Shown here: one piece after another, positions 43,395-54,800 of the stretch
How positions within the stretch are numbered: the first letter of the stretch is position 1
How the letters are laid out: every line of letters begins with the position of its first letter
NCBI GenBank assembly: GCA_943736015.1
Contig: OX031070.1
Location: 26,247,673-26,311,672, forward strand
Source of the DNA: Tridacna crocea
Taxonomy: Eukaryota > Mollusca > Bivalvia > Cardiida > Cardiidae
Length of the DNA: 64,000 nucleotides
Direction: 5' to 3'
Notes under the pieces: model-generated
What the model was told of the DNA's origin: nothing
Database searches by the model: none
The model's input: the letters and a program-made list of their open reading frames with translations, nothing else
Position numbers and translations under genes: made by a program

Positions 43395-44652
43395 TTTTAG
43401 CTCACCTGAGCACAACATGCTCAAGGGGAGCTTTTAGGGTCCCCCGGTGTCCGTCGTCCGTCGTGCGTCGTCAACAATTCTTTAAACATCGACTCCTCCT
43501 AAACCGCTGGGCCAATTTGGACCAAACTTCGCTGGAATGTTCCTTGGGAGGTCCTCTTTAAAAACTGTTCACAGAATTTGATTCCGTCAAACACTCTGGT
43601 TGCCATGGCAACGAAATGGAATTTTTTAGGAAATTCTTTAAAAATCTTCTTCTCTGAAACCGATGGCCAGATTTTAAAATAGTTTCACAGAGATGTTCCT
43701 TGGGTGACCCTTTTCAAAAATTGTTTGTGAAATTTTGATTGGTCAAGAAGCATGGCTCTGGTGAATGGGGGCTTCTTGTACTATACAGAAATGAAGAAAT
43801 TCTTAAAAATTCTTCTTCTCTGAAACCGCTGGTCAGATTTTGAAATAATTTAACAGAGATGTTCCTTGGATGACCCTTTTCAAAAATGTTCGTGAAATTT
43901 TTATCTGTCAAGAAACATGGCTCTAGTGAATGGGGGCTTCTTGCACTATAGGGAAATGAAGAAATTCTTAAAAATTCTTCTTCTCTCAAATGGCTGGTCA
44001 GATTTTGAAATAGTTTCACAGAGATGTTCCTTAGATGACCCTTTTCAAAAAATGTCGGTGAAATTTTGATTCGTCAAGAAGCATGGCTCTGGTGAATGGG
44101 GGCTACCTGCACTATATGGCAATGAAGAAATTCTTAAAAATTCTTCTTCTCTGAAACGGCTGGTCAGATTTTGGAAAAATTTCAGAGATATTCCTTAGAT
44201 GACCCTTTTCAAAAATTGTTCGTGAAAGTTTGATTCGTCGAGAAACATTGCTCTGGTGAATGGGGGCTACTTGCACTATATGGAAATGAAGAAATTCTTG
44301 AAAATTATTCTTCGCTGAAACGGCTGGTCAGATTTGAAAATTGTTTCATGGAAATATTCCTTTAATGACCTTTTTCAAAATTTGTTCGCGAAATTTTGAT
44401 AGGTCAAGAAACATGGCTCTGGTGAATGGGGGCTACTTGCACTGTACGGAAATTAAGAAACTCCTAAAAATTCTTCTTTTCTGAAACTGCTGGTCAGATT
44501 TTGAAAGGACTTTTACAGATGACCTTTTAAAAAGTGCTTGGCAAAATAATGATTTTGTTTCCAGTGTTTCAATACCTTCAAAAAAAAACGAAAGGCTATG
44601 GTCCTCTCAAAAATTCAGGTGAGCGATCCAGGGCCATCTTGGCCCTCTTGTT
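43395..44652 (+). mobile_element. pearl/Helentron-like element with tandem core
   Basis: TTTTTAGCTCACCTGAGCAC start with stem GAGCACAACATGCTC, CGTCGTCCGTCG repeats, about 5-6 core units of about 170-175 bp (GAAATTCTTAAAAATTCTTC), and CAGGTGAGCGATCCAGGGCC to GGCCCTCTTGTTC end. A different subfamily from the 12.5-kb element. Confidence 0.72.
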
Positions 44653-44661
44653 CACAGTGAT

Positions 44662-44887
44662 TTAACCCTGTACTCCATAGATACTCATTTCTACGCATTG
44701 GTTGTAGGAGCCTTTGGAAAACATTGTGGCAAAAGGTGAAATTGCTCGTGACGAGCAATTTCAAGTTTTGACAATGTTTTCTATGCTATTAAAAGGTGTC
44801 ATATACACATAAGAAACGGCTTCATCCTTGCTGTTATTTAGGGTCAATTAGACATACCAAAGAAATGACGTATGGGGTAAAGGGTTG
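44662..44887 (+). mobile_element. TTAA-2 MITE
   Basis: TTAA 44662-44665; core GGTGAAATTGCTCGTGACGA; right end mutated to GGGTTGA. Confidence 0.85.
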
Positions 44888-44987
44888 ACCACAGTGGTCT
44901 GCTACAAGAAAACATCAAGTAGTGCAGGAACAAGTGTACTGATTAGAATCTCAGAATAAGAGGTTGGAAAGTCTTTGAGAACAAGCT

Positions 44988-45150
44988 AACCTTTCAGCAC
45001 TGCAGGAAAACGGTGGTGGGGGATGGGGGGGGGGCTTTGGTGGATAGCATTGATTAAGATCAGTCTGATAAAGCAGTGCAGTCCGATCTTGGATCTGTAT
45101 TCTGCTTGTGTATAGAAGATAAGATCGCTCTGCGTATCAGTGGATTGGTC
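44988..45150. mobile_element. TTAA-3-like element
   Basis: CTAACCTTTCAGCACTGCAG start and AGATCAGTCTGAT..GCAGTCCGATCTTGGATC hairpin; contains a G-rich run. Confidence 0.55.
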
Positions 45151-45168
45151 CTTCTTTTTTCAGTCATT

Positions 45169-45310
45169 TAAACCTTTCCCATACAAAATTTTATGTCTTA
45201 ACGAACCTGTCGGGGAATACATCAGGAAACATTGTGAGAAAAATAACAGATGCTAGTTATAAGCATTTTCTTTTCCCACAAGATTTTCTACCCTTATGAT
45301 CCAAATTTTA
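45169..45310 (+). mobile_element. TTAA-1 MITE, decayed
   Basis: TTTAAACCTTTCCCATACAA, diverged core, CTACCCTTATGATCC; cut by the element at about 45320. Confidence 0.5.
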
Positions 45311-45319
45311 TTAACAGAG

Positions 45320-45480
45320 ATTAATTATACACCCTCAGAACGATTTTTTTCCGGGATATGCTGCAATTAGCATGTCTGTCTGCGTGTCCGTCTGTGTACA
45401 AAATACTAGTAGTTGTCTGTTTCTGTCAAAGCGCTGGCGGGGGTATTAAGTCATATTCTGTGACAGCTTCAGTAAATTTT
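45320..45480 (+). mobile_element. non-autonomous repeat fragment related to 12.3 kb
   Basis: CTGTCTGCGTGTCCGTCTGT, TCAAAGCGCTGGCGGGGGTA. The following AAATTTTGTCGTCTGCAAAT resumes a TTAA-1 long arm, so this piece is inserted in that copy. Confidence 0.5.
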
Positions 45481-45533
45481 GTCGTCTGCAAATGCTCTCA
45501 ATTTGTACTAGTCTAGAAATTTTGTCGTTTAGT

Positions 45534-45752
45534 GTTACCTATCGCACACTAAGCCTAGTTTTCACAACCCAAAGTAAGGAGGTCTTTGAAAACATTGTGG
45601 GAAAAGGAGAAAATGCTGATAACCAGCATTTTCTCCTTTTCCCACAATGTTCACTACCGTATCAAAGACAGAAATCATTAGAGCTACAAATAATTTTTCG
45701 TCTGCAAAAATTCTCAATTTGGACCAGATTTTGTCGTTTGGTAAAGAATTAA
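45534..45752 (+). mobile_element. TTAA-1 MITE
   Basis: Left end worn (GTGTTACCTATCGCACACTA), core complete, right TTAA about 45749-45752. Confidence 0.78.
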
Positions 45753-45978
45753 CCTTTTACCACACAATCCCTTCTTTTGACGACCCTGAGAAAGAAGCCT
45801 ATAGAAAACAATGTGGGAAAAAGAGAAAATACTGGTAAACCAGCATTTTCTCCTTTTCCCACATTGTTTTCTACCCGTCACAAAACAAATTTGACATTTT
45901 CAGTCACTTTTATTTTGTTGTCTGCAAGTGTTTTCAATTTGGATAAGCCTAAAATACTGTCGTTTGGTAATGAGTTAA
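45749..45978 (+). mobile_element. TTAA-1 MITE
   Basis: TTAA 45749-45752 shared with the copy on the left and 45975-45978 shared with the copy on the right. Confidence 0.9.
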
Positions 45979-46202
45979 CCCTTTCCCAAACAAGCCCTGG
46001 TTTTCACGTGTCTGCAGTAAAAGTCTTTTGAAAACACTGTGGGAAAAGGAGAAATTGCTCGTAACGAGCAATTTCTCCTTTTCCCACAGTGTTTTCTACC
46101 CTTTTTGAGAACTTGCTGCAATTTTCTCCAAATCTAAAATTGTCGTCTGCAAACACTTTTGGTTTGGAAGAGTCCAGAATTTGTCGTTTGGTAATGAGTT
46201 AA
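45975..46202 (+). mobile_element. TTAA-1 MITE, GAAATTGCTC core subfamily
   Basis: CCCTTTCCCAAACAAGCC start, core GAGAAATTGCTCGTAACGAG, right TTAA 46199-46202. Confidence 0.9.
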
Positions 46203-46411
46203 AAAGGATTTTCGTGCTGAAAGCGTCCAACTCATCTATAAACTGCACACAGACTCGAGAAATAATTATATTTCCGAATATAGCAAATCCTATTAGGCAT
46301 CCTAATGGAATAGAATTATATGATATAAGTTTCCTATTAAAGTAATTAACACGTCTGGTTTAATGCTAGACTTTTTGGCATCAATAAAGGACGACACGAT
46401 TTGACATGTAG

Positions 46412-46840
46412 GCCTAATAGCTCTAAATTCAGACTTTAGCCTCCTTTATTTTTCCTCCACATAGCCCTAGTCGTTTAGAGTAGAGCTATTACAAATTAAG
46501 TCTTCGGTCATTTGAAGGTGTGGGTTCGCGCGCTGGCCCACTTGCTCTAGGCCTAATAAGCTCTAAATTCAGACTTTAGCCTCCTTTATTTTTCTTCCAC
46601 ATAGCCCAAGTCTTTGAGAGTAGAGCTTTTAAAAATTAAGTCTTAGGTCATTTGAGGGTGTGGGTTTGCGTGCTGGCCCACTTGCTCTAGGCCTAATAGC
46701 TCTAAATTCAGACTTGAGCCTTCTTTATTTGTCCTCCGCATAGCTCAAGTGGTTGAGAGTAGAGGTTTTAAAATTTAAGTTTTTAGTCATTTGAGGGTGT
46801 GGGTTTGCATGCTGGCCCACTTGCTCTCGATCTAAATTCA
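46412..46840 (+). repeat. three tandem tRNA-like units of about 139-140 bp
   Basis: Units begin GCCTAATA at 46412, 46551 and 46691. Each holds an A-box-like TAGCYCAAGTSGTTKAGAG and a B-box-like GTGGGTTCGCGCGCTGGCCC, spaced as in a tRNA with a long variable arm (Leu/Ser type). Anticodon stem is not convincing, so these are tRNA-derived repeats rather than a working tRNA. Confidence 0.7.
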
Positions 46841-46848
46841 GTATTGTT

Positions 46849-46884
46849 GCGTGTAACCTAATAAATATTGTCTATTAGGTTACC
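46849..46884. repeat. short inverted repeat
   Basis: GTAACCTAATA and TATTAGGTTAC flank AATATTGTC. Confidence 0.8.
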
Positions 46885-47021
46885 TGAAACGATTTTGAAT
46901 TAGGATTGAGCGCCATCGGACTGGCCGTGTGAAAATTCTGTCTTCTAGATTTGACGTCATATCGAGAGGTGCCCTGTAATCTATGCAACGAGCACCTAAA
47001 AAGAACCAGACGTAAATCTGG

Positions 47022-47230
47022 CCAGGACCTCTTTTCACCAACCCTTCTTGAGAATATTCTAAGGCTTATTCTACAAGGTTTTCTAAATCCGTAAGTAACA
47101 CAACTTCTGATTGGCTAAACCATTTGGTTTAGCCAATCAGAAGTCGTGTTACTTACAACTGTAGAAAATTACGGAGAATAAGACAAAGAACGTTCTTAAG
47201 CTTCTTAAGAATGGTTGGTGAATACGAGCT
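47022..47230. mobile_element. CCAAT palindromic MITE
   Basis: Perfect TTCTGATTGGCTAAACCA and TGGTTTAGCCAATCAGAA at 47106-47143; outer arms match to TTGGTGAATACG. Confidence 0.9.
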
Positions 47231-47379
47231 CAGCTGGATGGGTTTTGTCATCCTGCATGATTGCCCGTAACAAAACCAGAAGCTTTCAAGGGTGGGAGGG
47301 GGAGGGGCGGGGAAAGGAGGGTCGTAACTATACAATGACTGGTTGACCAACAGATTTAATGCCCAACTTGGTAGCTGGT

Positions 47380-47660
47380 TAATTCATTCTCCACCTCAAT
47401 GACTGGCTAACAGCCTGACTGACCCACTGGTTGTTTGACCAACTAGTTTGACCTACTGACCTAGTTGCTGGTGGACCAGCTGTCCTACTTACTGACTCGG
47501 TGGACGGCTGATAGAATGGCTGCTTGTACAATAAATGGGCTGGCTGACTGGCTTACTGATTCACTGGCCCTATTTCTTGCCAGCCACATGGATGATTGAC
47601 TGGCTGAATGCAGTGTTAATAGACAATCCTGCAAGTTGACTGGTTGACCCGTACAGTGAC
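47380..47660. repeat. cryptic GACTGGCT-type simple repeat
   Basis: Many GACTGGCTRAC, GACTGACC, GGCTGACTGGCTTACTG words in loose tandem, likely an aged microsatellite. Confidence 0.7.
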
Positions 47661-48130
47661 TGACAGACGGACGCTCTAACGATTACCAACCTACGTACAA
47701 TCACACAAGAAAAACGGTACAGACAGTAACCCAGCCAATCTTACGACACAAGAGGGTACACCAAAATAGAACGGAGACGTAGTTGACAGAAAAGGACAAC
47801 TCAAAGAAGTGACAACAACTTTCGATCATTCTTCAAATTGTTCTTGGACTTCCTCAGACACCAATTAATTGTCCTTAAAGGCCTTATCCCGTTTTACACT
47901 ACATTTCTTTCCCTTTCTGCTATATCATCGGTCAATTTCAGACTTCAGAGAACTTGCAATCTCATGAAGGATCTCCACTGACTAATTACTACTGAGATTT
48001 TAGCAAACAATGCCATGAAAAAGGTAATATTTAGGTTCTTTTTCCAACTATAGGAGCCCATATTATTTCTTCACTGTACGTAAAGTAAACGTAGTCTGTC
48101 GCAAATAGAGTTGGTTAGAAATTTACATTA
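47661..48130. other. intergenic sequence, nothing recognised
   Basis: No ORF or element. Confidence 0.5.
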
Positions 48131-48133
48131 ATC

Positions 48134-48362
48134 TTAACCCATTACCACACAATCCCTACTTTTGACGCCCCTGAGAAAGAAGCCTTTTGAAAACACTATG
48201 GGAAAAGGAGAAAATGCTGGTAACCAGCATTTTCTCCTTTTCCCAGAGTGTTTCCTACCCTTTCCAGAATAAATTTTAATTTTTCAGTCACCTTTATTCT
48301 GTCGTCTGCAAATGCTTTCAATTTGAACCAGTCTAAGATTTTGTCGCATGGTAAAGAGTTAA
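48134..48362 (+). mobile_element. TTAA-1 MITE
   Basis: TTAA 48134-48137 and 48359-48362. Confidence 0.92.
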
Positions 48363-48762
48363 AAATAGTAACAATTTGTCTTTGCCTGATATATTTTCTG
48401 TCGAGCAGCTTCGACTGTTCTTCATTCTGGTTTGCAAACTTGAACTTTTTCTCGTTCGTTTTATGAAATTCTACTGAATGTGTCTATATACCAAACGAAT
48501 TTAAGTCGTGCCATTTATGGAAATTATTTGTAGGCCTAATGCGAAAATGAAAATCTGTTTTTGAACGGTCGGTCCAAGTATTAGTCGCAGGCAGGAAAAC
48601 GACTTTTATAATAATGAAAAAAAAACAAACTACATGTAAGTTGCATGACGAATGCGTGCCAAGCGTAAAGGGTTATATAGAAGAATTTGTTTAAAACTAG
48701 ACTTAATGATTGGATCAATTGGCAGTAGGCTTGTACATAACGTTTAAGGTCTACTGCATCTA

Positions 48763-49092
48763 ATTCTCATACTAAAAGACGAAAGCTGCCAAGATTAGCC
48801 TAAAAACTTTTACAAAAAGTCAGTGTTACACGATATTTACCGATGAGATAGTGAGTGTACGGCCCTTAACGGCCCTTCGACTCTCATTTCAAAAGACGGA
48901 AGTTTCGAAGAACGGCTGAAATGCTTTTACGAAAACGTCGATGTTACACGATATCTATCGATGACTTACTGAGCCTACGGCCCTTACTCTCATATTGAAT
49001 TATGACGAAAACTGTCGAGATTGACCGAATAGCCTTTACGAGAACGTCGATGTTACACGATATTTACCGATGAGTTAAGGAACGCAATCTTT
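48763..49092 (+). repeat. three diverged tandem units
   Basis: GTTACACGATATTTACCGATGA ends units at about 48825, 48953 and 49052 (spacing 128 and 99), each preceded by TTTTACRAAAACGTCGAT-like sequence and followed by TACGGCCCTTA. Confidence 0.75.
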
Positions 49093-49316
49093 AACTCTTT
49101 AATAGACGAGAAATGTTTGAGTTCAAACTTAAAGCATCCGTCCAGCCGTCAAATTAAATGTAGAGGAAATAACTGGATTTGTCTTTAAAAGAACGGAAAA
49201 CATTGTGCGAAAAGGAGAAAATGCTGGCCACCAGCATTTTTTCCTTTTCCTACAATGTTTCAATAGCCTTACTTCTCAGGTTCTATAAAATTCTTGATTA
49301 TATGGTGAAGTGCTTG
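49093..49316 (-). mobile_element. TTAA-1 MITE, diverged
   Basis: TTAACTCTTTAATAGACGAG start; core centre GGCCACC; end ATGGTGAAGTGCTTGAA. Confidence 0.72.
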
Positions 49317-49319
49317 AAG

Positions 49320-49620
49320 GGAAAACGGTGACAAAACTGGAAGTCTTTTCGTTCAACGATTGAAAATCGTTTATCTTTTATAATGAAAATTTATTGCCCA
49401 TGAATCAATTCGGATATGACAGACTGATAGATTTAGGATAAAATTACAGAATTATTTCCATCATTTAACTGTCTTCGTAGTCTGTATATGATAGACGTGG
49501 TCAAAGATTGGGCTGCAATTTGTGTATTTTTGCATTGTGTATTAGTATTGTGACCAGTAAATTAAAAAGTATGATACATGCATACGCCAAAATGTATTTC
49601 CTTATCAGATGCGTGGTCAC
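49320..49620. other. intergenic sequence, nothing recognised
   Basis: Unremarkable. Confidence 0.5.
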
Positions 49621-49840
49621 TTAACCCATTACCACACAATCCCTTCTTTTGACGACCCTGAGAAAGAAATCTTTAGAAAACATTGTGGGAAAAGGAGAAA
49701 ATGCTGGTAACCAGCATTTTCTCCTTTTCCCACAATGTTTTCTATACCCTTCTGAAAACAAATGTCAAATTTCCAGTCACTTTTATTTTGTCGTCTGCAG
49801 ATGCTTTCGATTTGGACCAGCCAAAAATTTTGTAGTTTGA
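49621..49840 (+). mobile_element. TTAA-1 MITE, right end cut
   Basis: TTAA 49621-49624; the terminal GGTAAAGAGTTAA is replaced by AAGTGCCGTCTCGGATTAAC, a family G or I fragment. Confidence 0.83.
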
Positions 49841-49869
49841 AGTGCCGTCTCGGATTAACCTGCACGGAG

Positions 49870-50395
49870 CGGGCCGAAACTCAAGCCAGTTGCATCACAG
49901 CGATGAACCCCTTTTTACCAGAGCAAGAAGGCTCAATTATATTCGGAATCTATTTTTTTTTACCCCCGGATTAACTGTGATAACAAAACAATCTATAGTT
50001 GTTTCTTGATTATCAATGTCAAGTGCCAATTACGCACAGAAAACATCGTATGGGAGTGACAGAAATGGGGAATAATGTTATACTACATCTCAAATCTTTC
50101 AACTGAAATTAATGAGATTCCCTTGTGCAGTGAATTTTAATGGGGGTGTTTCCGCCATTACTTCAAATTGACCTAGAAACCATCGCGGATTAAAGGCAAC
50201 TTTACGTTTAAAGAAATATGAAAAAAAAAAAATAAAATAAAATAAACTTTGAATTATTTTTTCTCCGTCAACTAGGAATGCCAAAACATATTTTAATATG
50301 AAAGCTCCCAGCTATCTCTGTTCGATTGTAAACGGTTTCACTCGATTTTCACTGTGTTTGAAGGGTACGTGCCTCTCTTTATTTGTTATATACGC
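49870..50395. other. intergenic sequence, nothing recognised
   Basis: Contains an AAATAAAATAAAATAAA run near 50230; no gene. Confidence 0.5.
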
Positions 50396-50399
50396 TTTA

Positions 50400-50552
50400 T
50401 TGTTGAGTTTGATGAGTTTAAGTGAGTACCCGCAACATAGGCTAAATCAGGTATCGTATAAACGATCCCTGGTTAAGCCTATGTTGTAGGTACTCACTTA
50501 AATTGTCCAATCTAAGCAGTATTACGTGTGTACCCTCATCAAACTCAACAAA
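50400..50552. repeat. nested inverted repeat
   Basis: Inner arms AAGTGAGTACCCGCAACATA / TATGTTGTAGGTACTCACTT and outer arms TGTTGAGTTTGATGAG (50402) / CTCATCAAACTCAACA (50536). Inner arms resemble the CAGAG-palindrome stem. Confidence 0.8.
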
Positions 50553-50699
50553 AATGTCACAGTACATTTTAAAGTCTTCACCCTGCTAAATAACTGAAAT
50601 GAAACTTTCGATTCGATAGTTAACCGTGTAAAATTGTTGCTATATATAGTTTCAAAGACATATATTCCAGGGAAAAATATCTCTGTGTCGAACAGTGTA

Positions 50700-50815
50700 T
50701 ATTTAAGACCAGACTGCAAGTTCTGTGCAGTCTGATCATGATCTACATTGCCCGCAAAGGTCAGAGTATCCTGCTTCGCAGTCCAGGTTTAATGTTTCAT
50801 TGAATATTGTAGGCC
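50700..50815. mobile_element. TTAA-3 palindrome fragment
   Basis: AGACCAGACTGCA..TGCAGTCTGATCATGATC hairpin. Confidence 0.55.
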
Positions 50816-50822
50816 TAATGTC

Positions 50823-51056
50823 CTTTTATAACTCGACAAAGGGACAACATTTGGAGTGGTCAGAATTCAAAGCATTTGCTGATGACAACAGTTACTAGAA
50901 TGATGCCCAAACAATGGAGTTGTATATGAAAAGTAAGAAAACATTGTGAGAAAAGGAAAAATGCTGTTTATCAGCTTTAGCTCCTATTCCCACAATATTT
51001 TCAAAAACTTCCTTTCTAAGGGCCGATAAACTCCGGATTGTGTGGTGAAGTGATGT
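50823..51056 (-). mobile_element. TTAA-1 MITE, decayed
   Basis: ATAACTCGACAAAGGGACAA start, GAGAAAAGGAAAAATGCTGT core. Another decayed long arm lies at 51057-51170. Confidence 0.55.
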
Positions 51057-51178
51057 CTTTAACGAACGTCAAAAACTACGATTTAATTGAAAGTTTTTGA
51101 AGACGACCAGTTAAATATGGTACAGCTGATAAGATTTGTTTCTGAAAGGATAGAAAACGATGTGAGAACAGCAAGAGT

Positions 51179-51193
51179 CCCCCCCCCCCCCCC
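51179..51193. repeat. poly-C run (15)
   Basis: Fifteen consecutive C. Confidence 0.95.
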
Positions 51194-51286
51194 TTTCATA
51201 AATTTATAGCTTCATCAGTCGTCACTACTCGGCCGTTTCCGTAACTACACTTTTTTTAATCTTTTGTATCACCGGATCAACCGAGG

Positions 51287-51294
51287 TATATATA
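51287..51294 (+). promoter_or_regulatory. possible TATA box of the THAP gene
   Basis: TATATATA inside the palindrome GGTATATATACC, about 345 bp before the ATG at 51638. The only TATA-like element close upstream of the gene. AT-rich DNA makes chance occurrence likely. Confidence 0.18.
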
Positions 51295-51637
51295 CCGAAT
51301 GCCGAGGGATTAATTTTGATCGACGAATCTTACACGGGTGTGCTTCCATTGTTTCTGTCGTATCGGTTCAATACAAAGATTGATGGCAGGTTACAAATTA
51401 TTTATTGCATTCCGAATGCCAGAGTTTATCAACGAATCCGAAGTTTGTCGAATTCCGTCTCCGATCTGTCGATTTTGATCGATGGGTCTCTGGGCCAATC
51501 AAAACACAGCAGTGTGCATCATATTTACAAAGGGTTGACGAGGTTAGACAAATTGTGTGTTAGACAACATTTTTTTGAATCTGTTAAATTGTTATCAAAA
51601 TAGCAATTGTTCAAAATCGCCATATAAGACCTGCGAC

Positions 51638-51838
51638 ATGGTGAAAAGATGTAGCCATGGTATGTGTGACAGTGACAATCGTTATCCAGAACGGCTGGAG
51701 GGGGGAGTTAAATTCGTCCCTTTTCCGAAACCCCGAACAAATTTTGAGAAATGTCTTCGATGGATAAAACTTTGTGGAAGACCCCATGAGCAACTCAATA
51801 CATCAAGGATCAACAAAAATCGTTATATATGCACAAAG
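51638..51838 (+). CDS. THAP gene exon 1
   Basis: Starts at ATG (MVKRCSHGMC), 67 codons, donor GTTTGT after ICTK. An upstream in-frame extension lacks any motif; THAP fingers normally begin within a few residues of the first Cys, so this ATG is chosen. Confidence 0.82.
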
Positions 51839-54800
51839 GTTTGTATAAATATCATTTTTCGAAGCACTTGCAAATCAAATAGAGATAGTATAATTTAGTA
51901 CATTCGGACCCAAGACGATTCGGTCGGACGCTGACTAGCGATTTTCAAGAAGCTTTAACCCCAAAGTTGAGAATAACGGTTTGGAGGTCATCCCCAAACT
52001 GCTTATAATTCCAAACCGAACACTGTAAACCATATGTCCAGCTTTTTTGAAGGAATAATTAAGACTTTCAAAAGATAACTACTGATATCAGAAGAGAGAG
52101 AAAGGTGTCAAGAAATGGAGAGAATACAGAGATATATTTCAGTGTAGAAAAAGATCACAAAACAAAAATACCCATGCCAATTGATTGAGACAAAAAGACA
52201 GAGAAAAAGTAATGGAAATCTTTAGAGAGAAAAAGAGACATCTGGAGACAAGAAATTTAAATAAACTAAATATGAAAATTAATTTCCTTTACAAGTGATG
52301 CAAGAGAGTGACAGAAAAAGAGATACTGAGAGAGAGAAAGAGAGATATCTACGATCCAGTAGGGCAATAGCCCTGAGTGGTTTATTCATTAGGTCTCATA
52401 ACTTACAACATGGTTTATTGAAATATAAACCAATGGATTGATTATTTATTGTGCCTCATAAGTCACAACTGTGGTTTATTGAACAATAAACTGCAATAGA
52501 AAGATTATGGTACTTCTTAATTATACAGTGCTCATTGTATTTCAGCATTTTGCTAATGGTATGTGGCCAACAGAGGAGTTTCCTGATCCTCTCCCAGCAG
52601 AATCCTACATCTCAGACCTGAAGTCACGCAGACCATACATGTCAAAGAGAAGAAAACTGCTGTCTCAGTCCTCAACAAGGTTTGTCCAACAATTTTCACC
52701 TTTCAATATTATCTTGCTTTATAGTTTATGAAATTACTTATTGTTAGAATGACACTTTGAATTCTTTAGGTAATAATTAAAACACTACGAAAAATGTTCT
52801 AGAAGGATAAAGTGTTTCTAACTCTTGAAAAGGTAATAGCCAAAATATTGAACATTATAGTGTTATTTCTCATAGTACAAGTTGTTAGTTTTTTAATCAC
52901 ATATGGGATTTTTTGCATGTTTTTTGGATTAGTTCAGTGAAATAAAAAGGGGAAATGGGAGTAATTTATATCACTAACTTTGGACTTTATTAATAATTGC
53001 ACAAGGATAATAAAAAGACTAAAACAGATAATGCAGGATGAAAGAGTCTCATTTCCCTTAACTTTTTACCAAACGACAAAGTGTTGGACTAGTCCAAACT
53101 GAAAGCATTTGCAAACGACAAAATAAATGTGAATCAAAAATTGAATTCTGATTTTGGAAGGGTAGAAAACAATGTGGGAAAACGAGAAAATGCTGGTTAC
53201 CAGCATTTTCTCCTTTTCCCTCAATGTTTTCAAAAGACTTCTTTCCCAGGGTCGTCAACAGTCAGGATTGTGTGATAATGGGTTAATGAGCTACCCAGAA
53301 ACTGTTTTGTTATTAACACTTTTATCAAATGGCAAATTTTTGGACTGGACCAAATTCAAAGCATCAGCAGACAACAAATTAAATCTTGGTAATATGATGA
53401 TTTCTGACTTTGATAAGGTTACCAGCAATTTTTCCTTTTCCCACAACTTTTTCATAGGCTTCTTTCTCAGGGTCATTAAAAGTCGGATTTGTGTGGTAAA
53501 GAGTTAAACCTCACTTTTTGGTATGTTCATTACATATGGTTGTTATAGAGTACTATAAAGACTAAGAATAAAGTTACTTGTACAATAAATAAATCAATAC
53601 ATACTGAAATCAAGGAAGAAAAATAGTGTTTGTTAAAAGAATTCAATATTTACCCATGTCAGTATGTGCAGTCTGACCTTTGTCAAAAGTTTTTGCTTTT
53701 AGTGAACTTTTCAGCATGTTAAAGGATGATACTACCTCATTATTCAGTTGATTTATAGGCAGCATTGGTTTTATGGATACATAATCATGTGACTTACTCA
53801 CTATATGGCTTACAGCATGGGGGAAAGGACATTCGAACATTTGCGTAAAGTGTCGTCTTGGATCAGCCTGCGCAGTCTGCGCCGGCTAATCCAAGACAGC
53901 ACTTTACGATTGCATTAGATTTTATGCTGCAGTACACTTGCACAAAACAAAAATTGCATAAAAACGGAAAGTGTTGTTTCGGATTAGCCTGCGCGGACTA
54001 TGCAGGCTGATTGGAAACGACACTTTACACAACTGTCTAAATTGACAAATGTCCGAAATCGGCAAATGTCCGAAACAACACTTTACGCAAATGTCCGATT
54101 GCCCCTTTTTGCATGTTGCTCGCCATATTGCATCACAAAGAGGCATCAAAACCCATTTTGTCAGAGCATGGTTCATTATGTGTTTATTGTATATTTATAG
54201 GGATGAAACTTGTGAGAAAGAAAATGAAAGATCTTCTAGTGGAACAAACTGTTCTGCAACACAGACTGAAAACATGTGTAAGTATTTATTGGATAGGAAT
54301 TTTATACCCCATTCAATGATATTTCACAATATCAGGGAAACAGCATCACTATTCATTCATTCCTGGAACAAACTGTTCTGCAACACAGACTGAAAACATG
54401 TGTAAGTATTTGTTGGATAGGAATTTTATACCCCATTCAATGTTATTTCAAAATATCAGGGAAACAGCGTCACTATTCAGTATTCATTCATTGTCTAAGT
54501 TTTACTTTATCTGGACTAGATACCTAATTGTCTTGCAGAAGGACACTCTCCACACCTTAACCATTGAGCCAAACAGGACCCAGGCCTAATCAAAGATTTA
54601 CATGGTATATGAAAAGAGGCCTTCAGAAAAAACGGTATGCACAACAGATGATAATTATGGCCTGTCACACGTGAAAAGATACATTCAGAATTTTGTATAA
54701 AATGTTGTCTCAGATCAGAGTAAGTGCAATTAACTCCTTGGCAAAACAAAATTTTGGACATGTCCAAATTGAAAGCATTTATATTTTTGCAGACACCACC

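Noticed and set aside
51316-51603. 95-codon open frame just upstream of the THAP ATG
   Set aside because: Ends before the THAP exon in another frame and has no recognisable motif; more likely promoter/5' flank.
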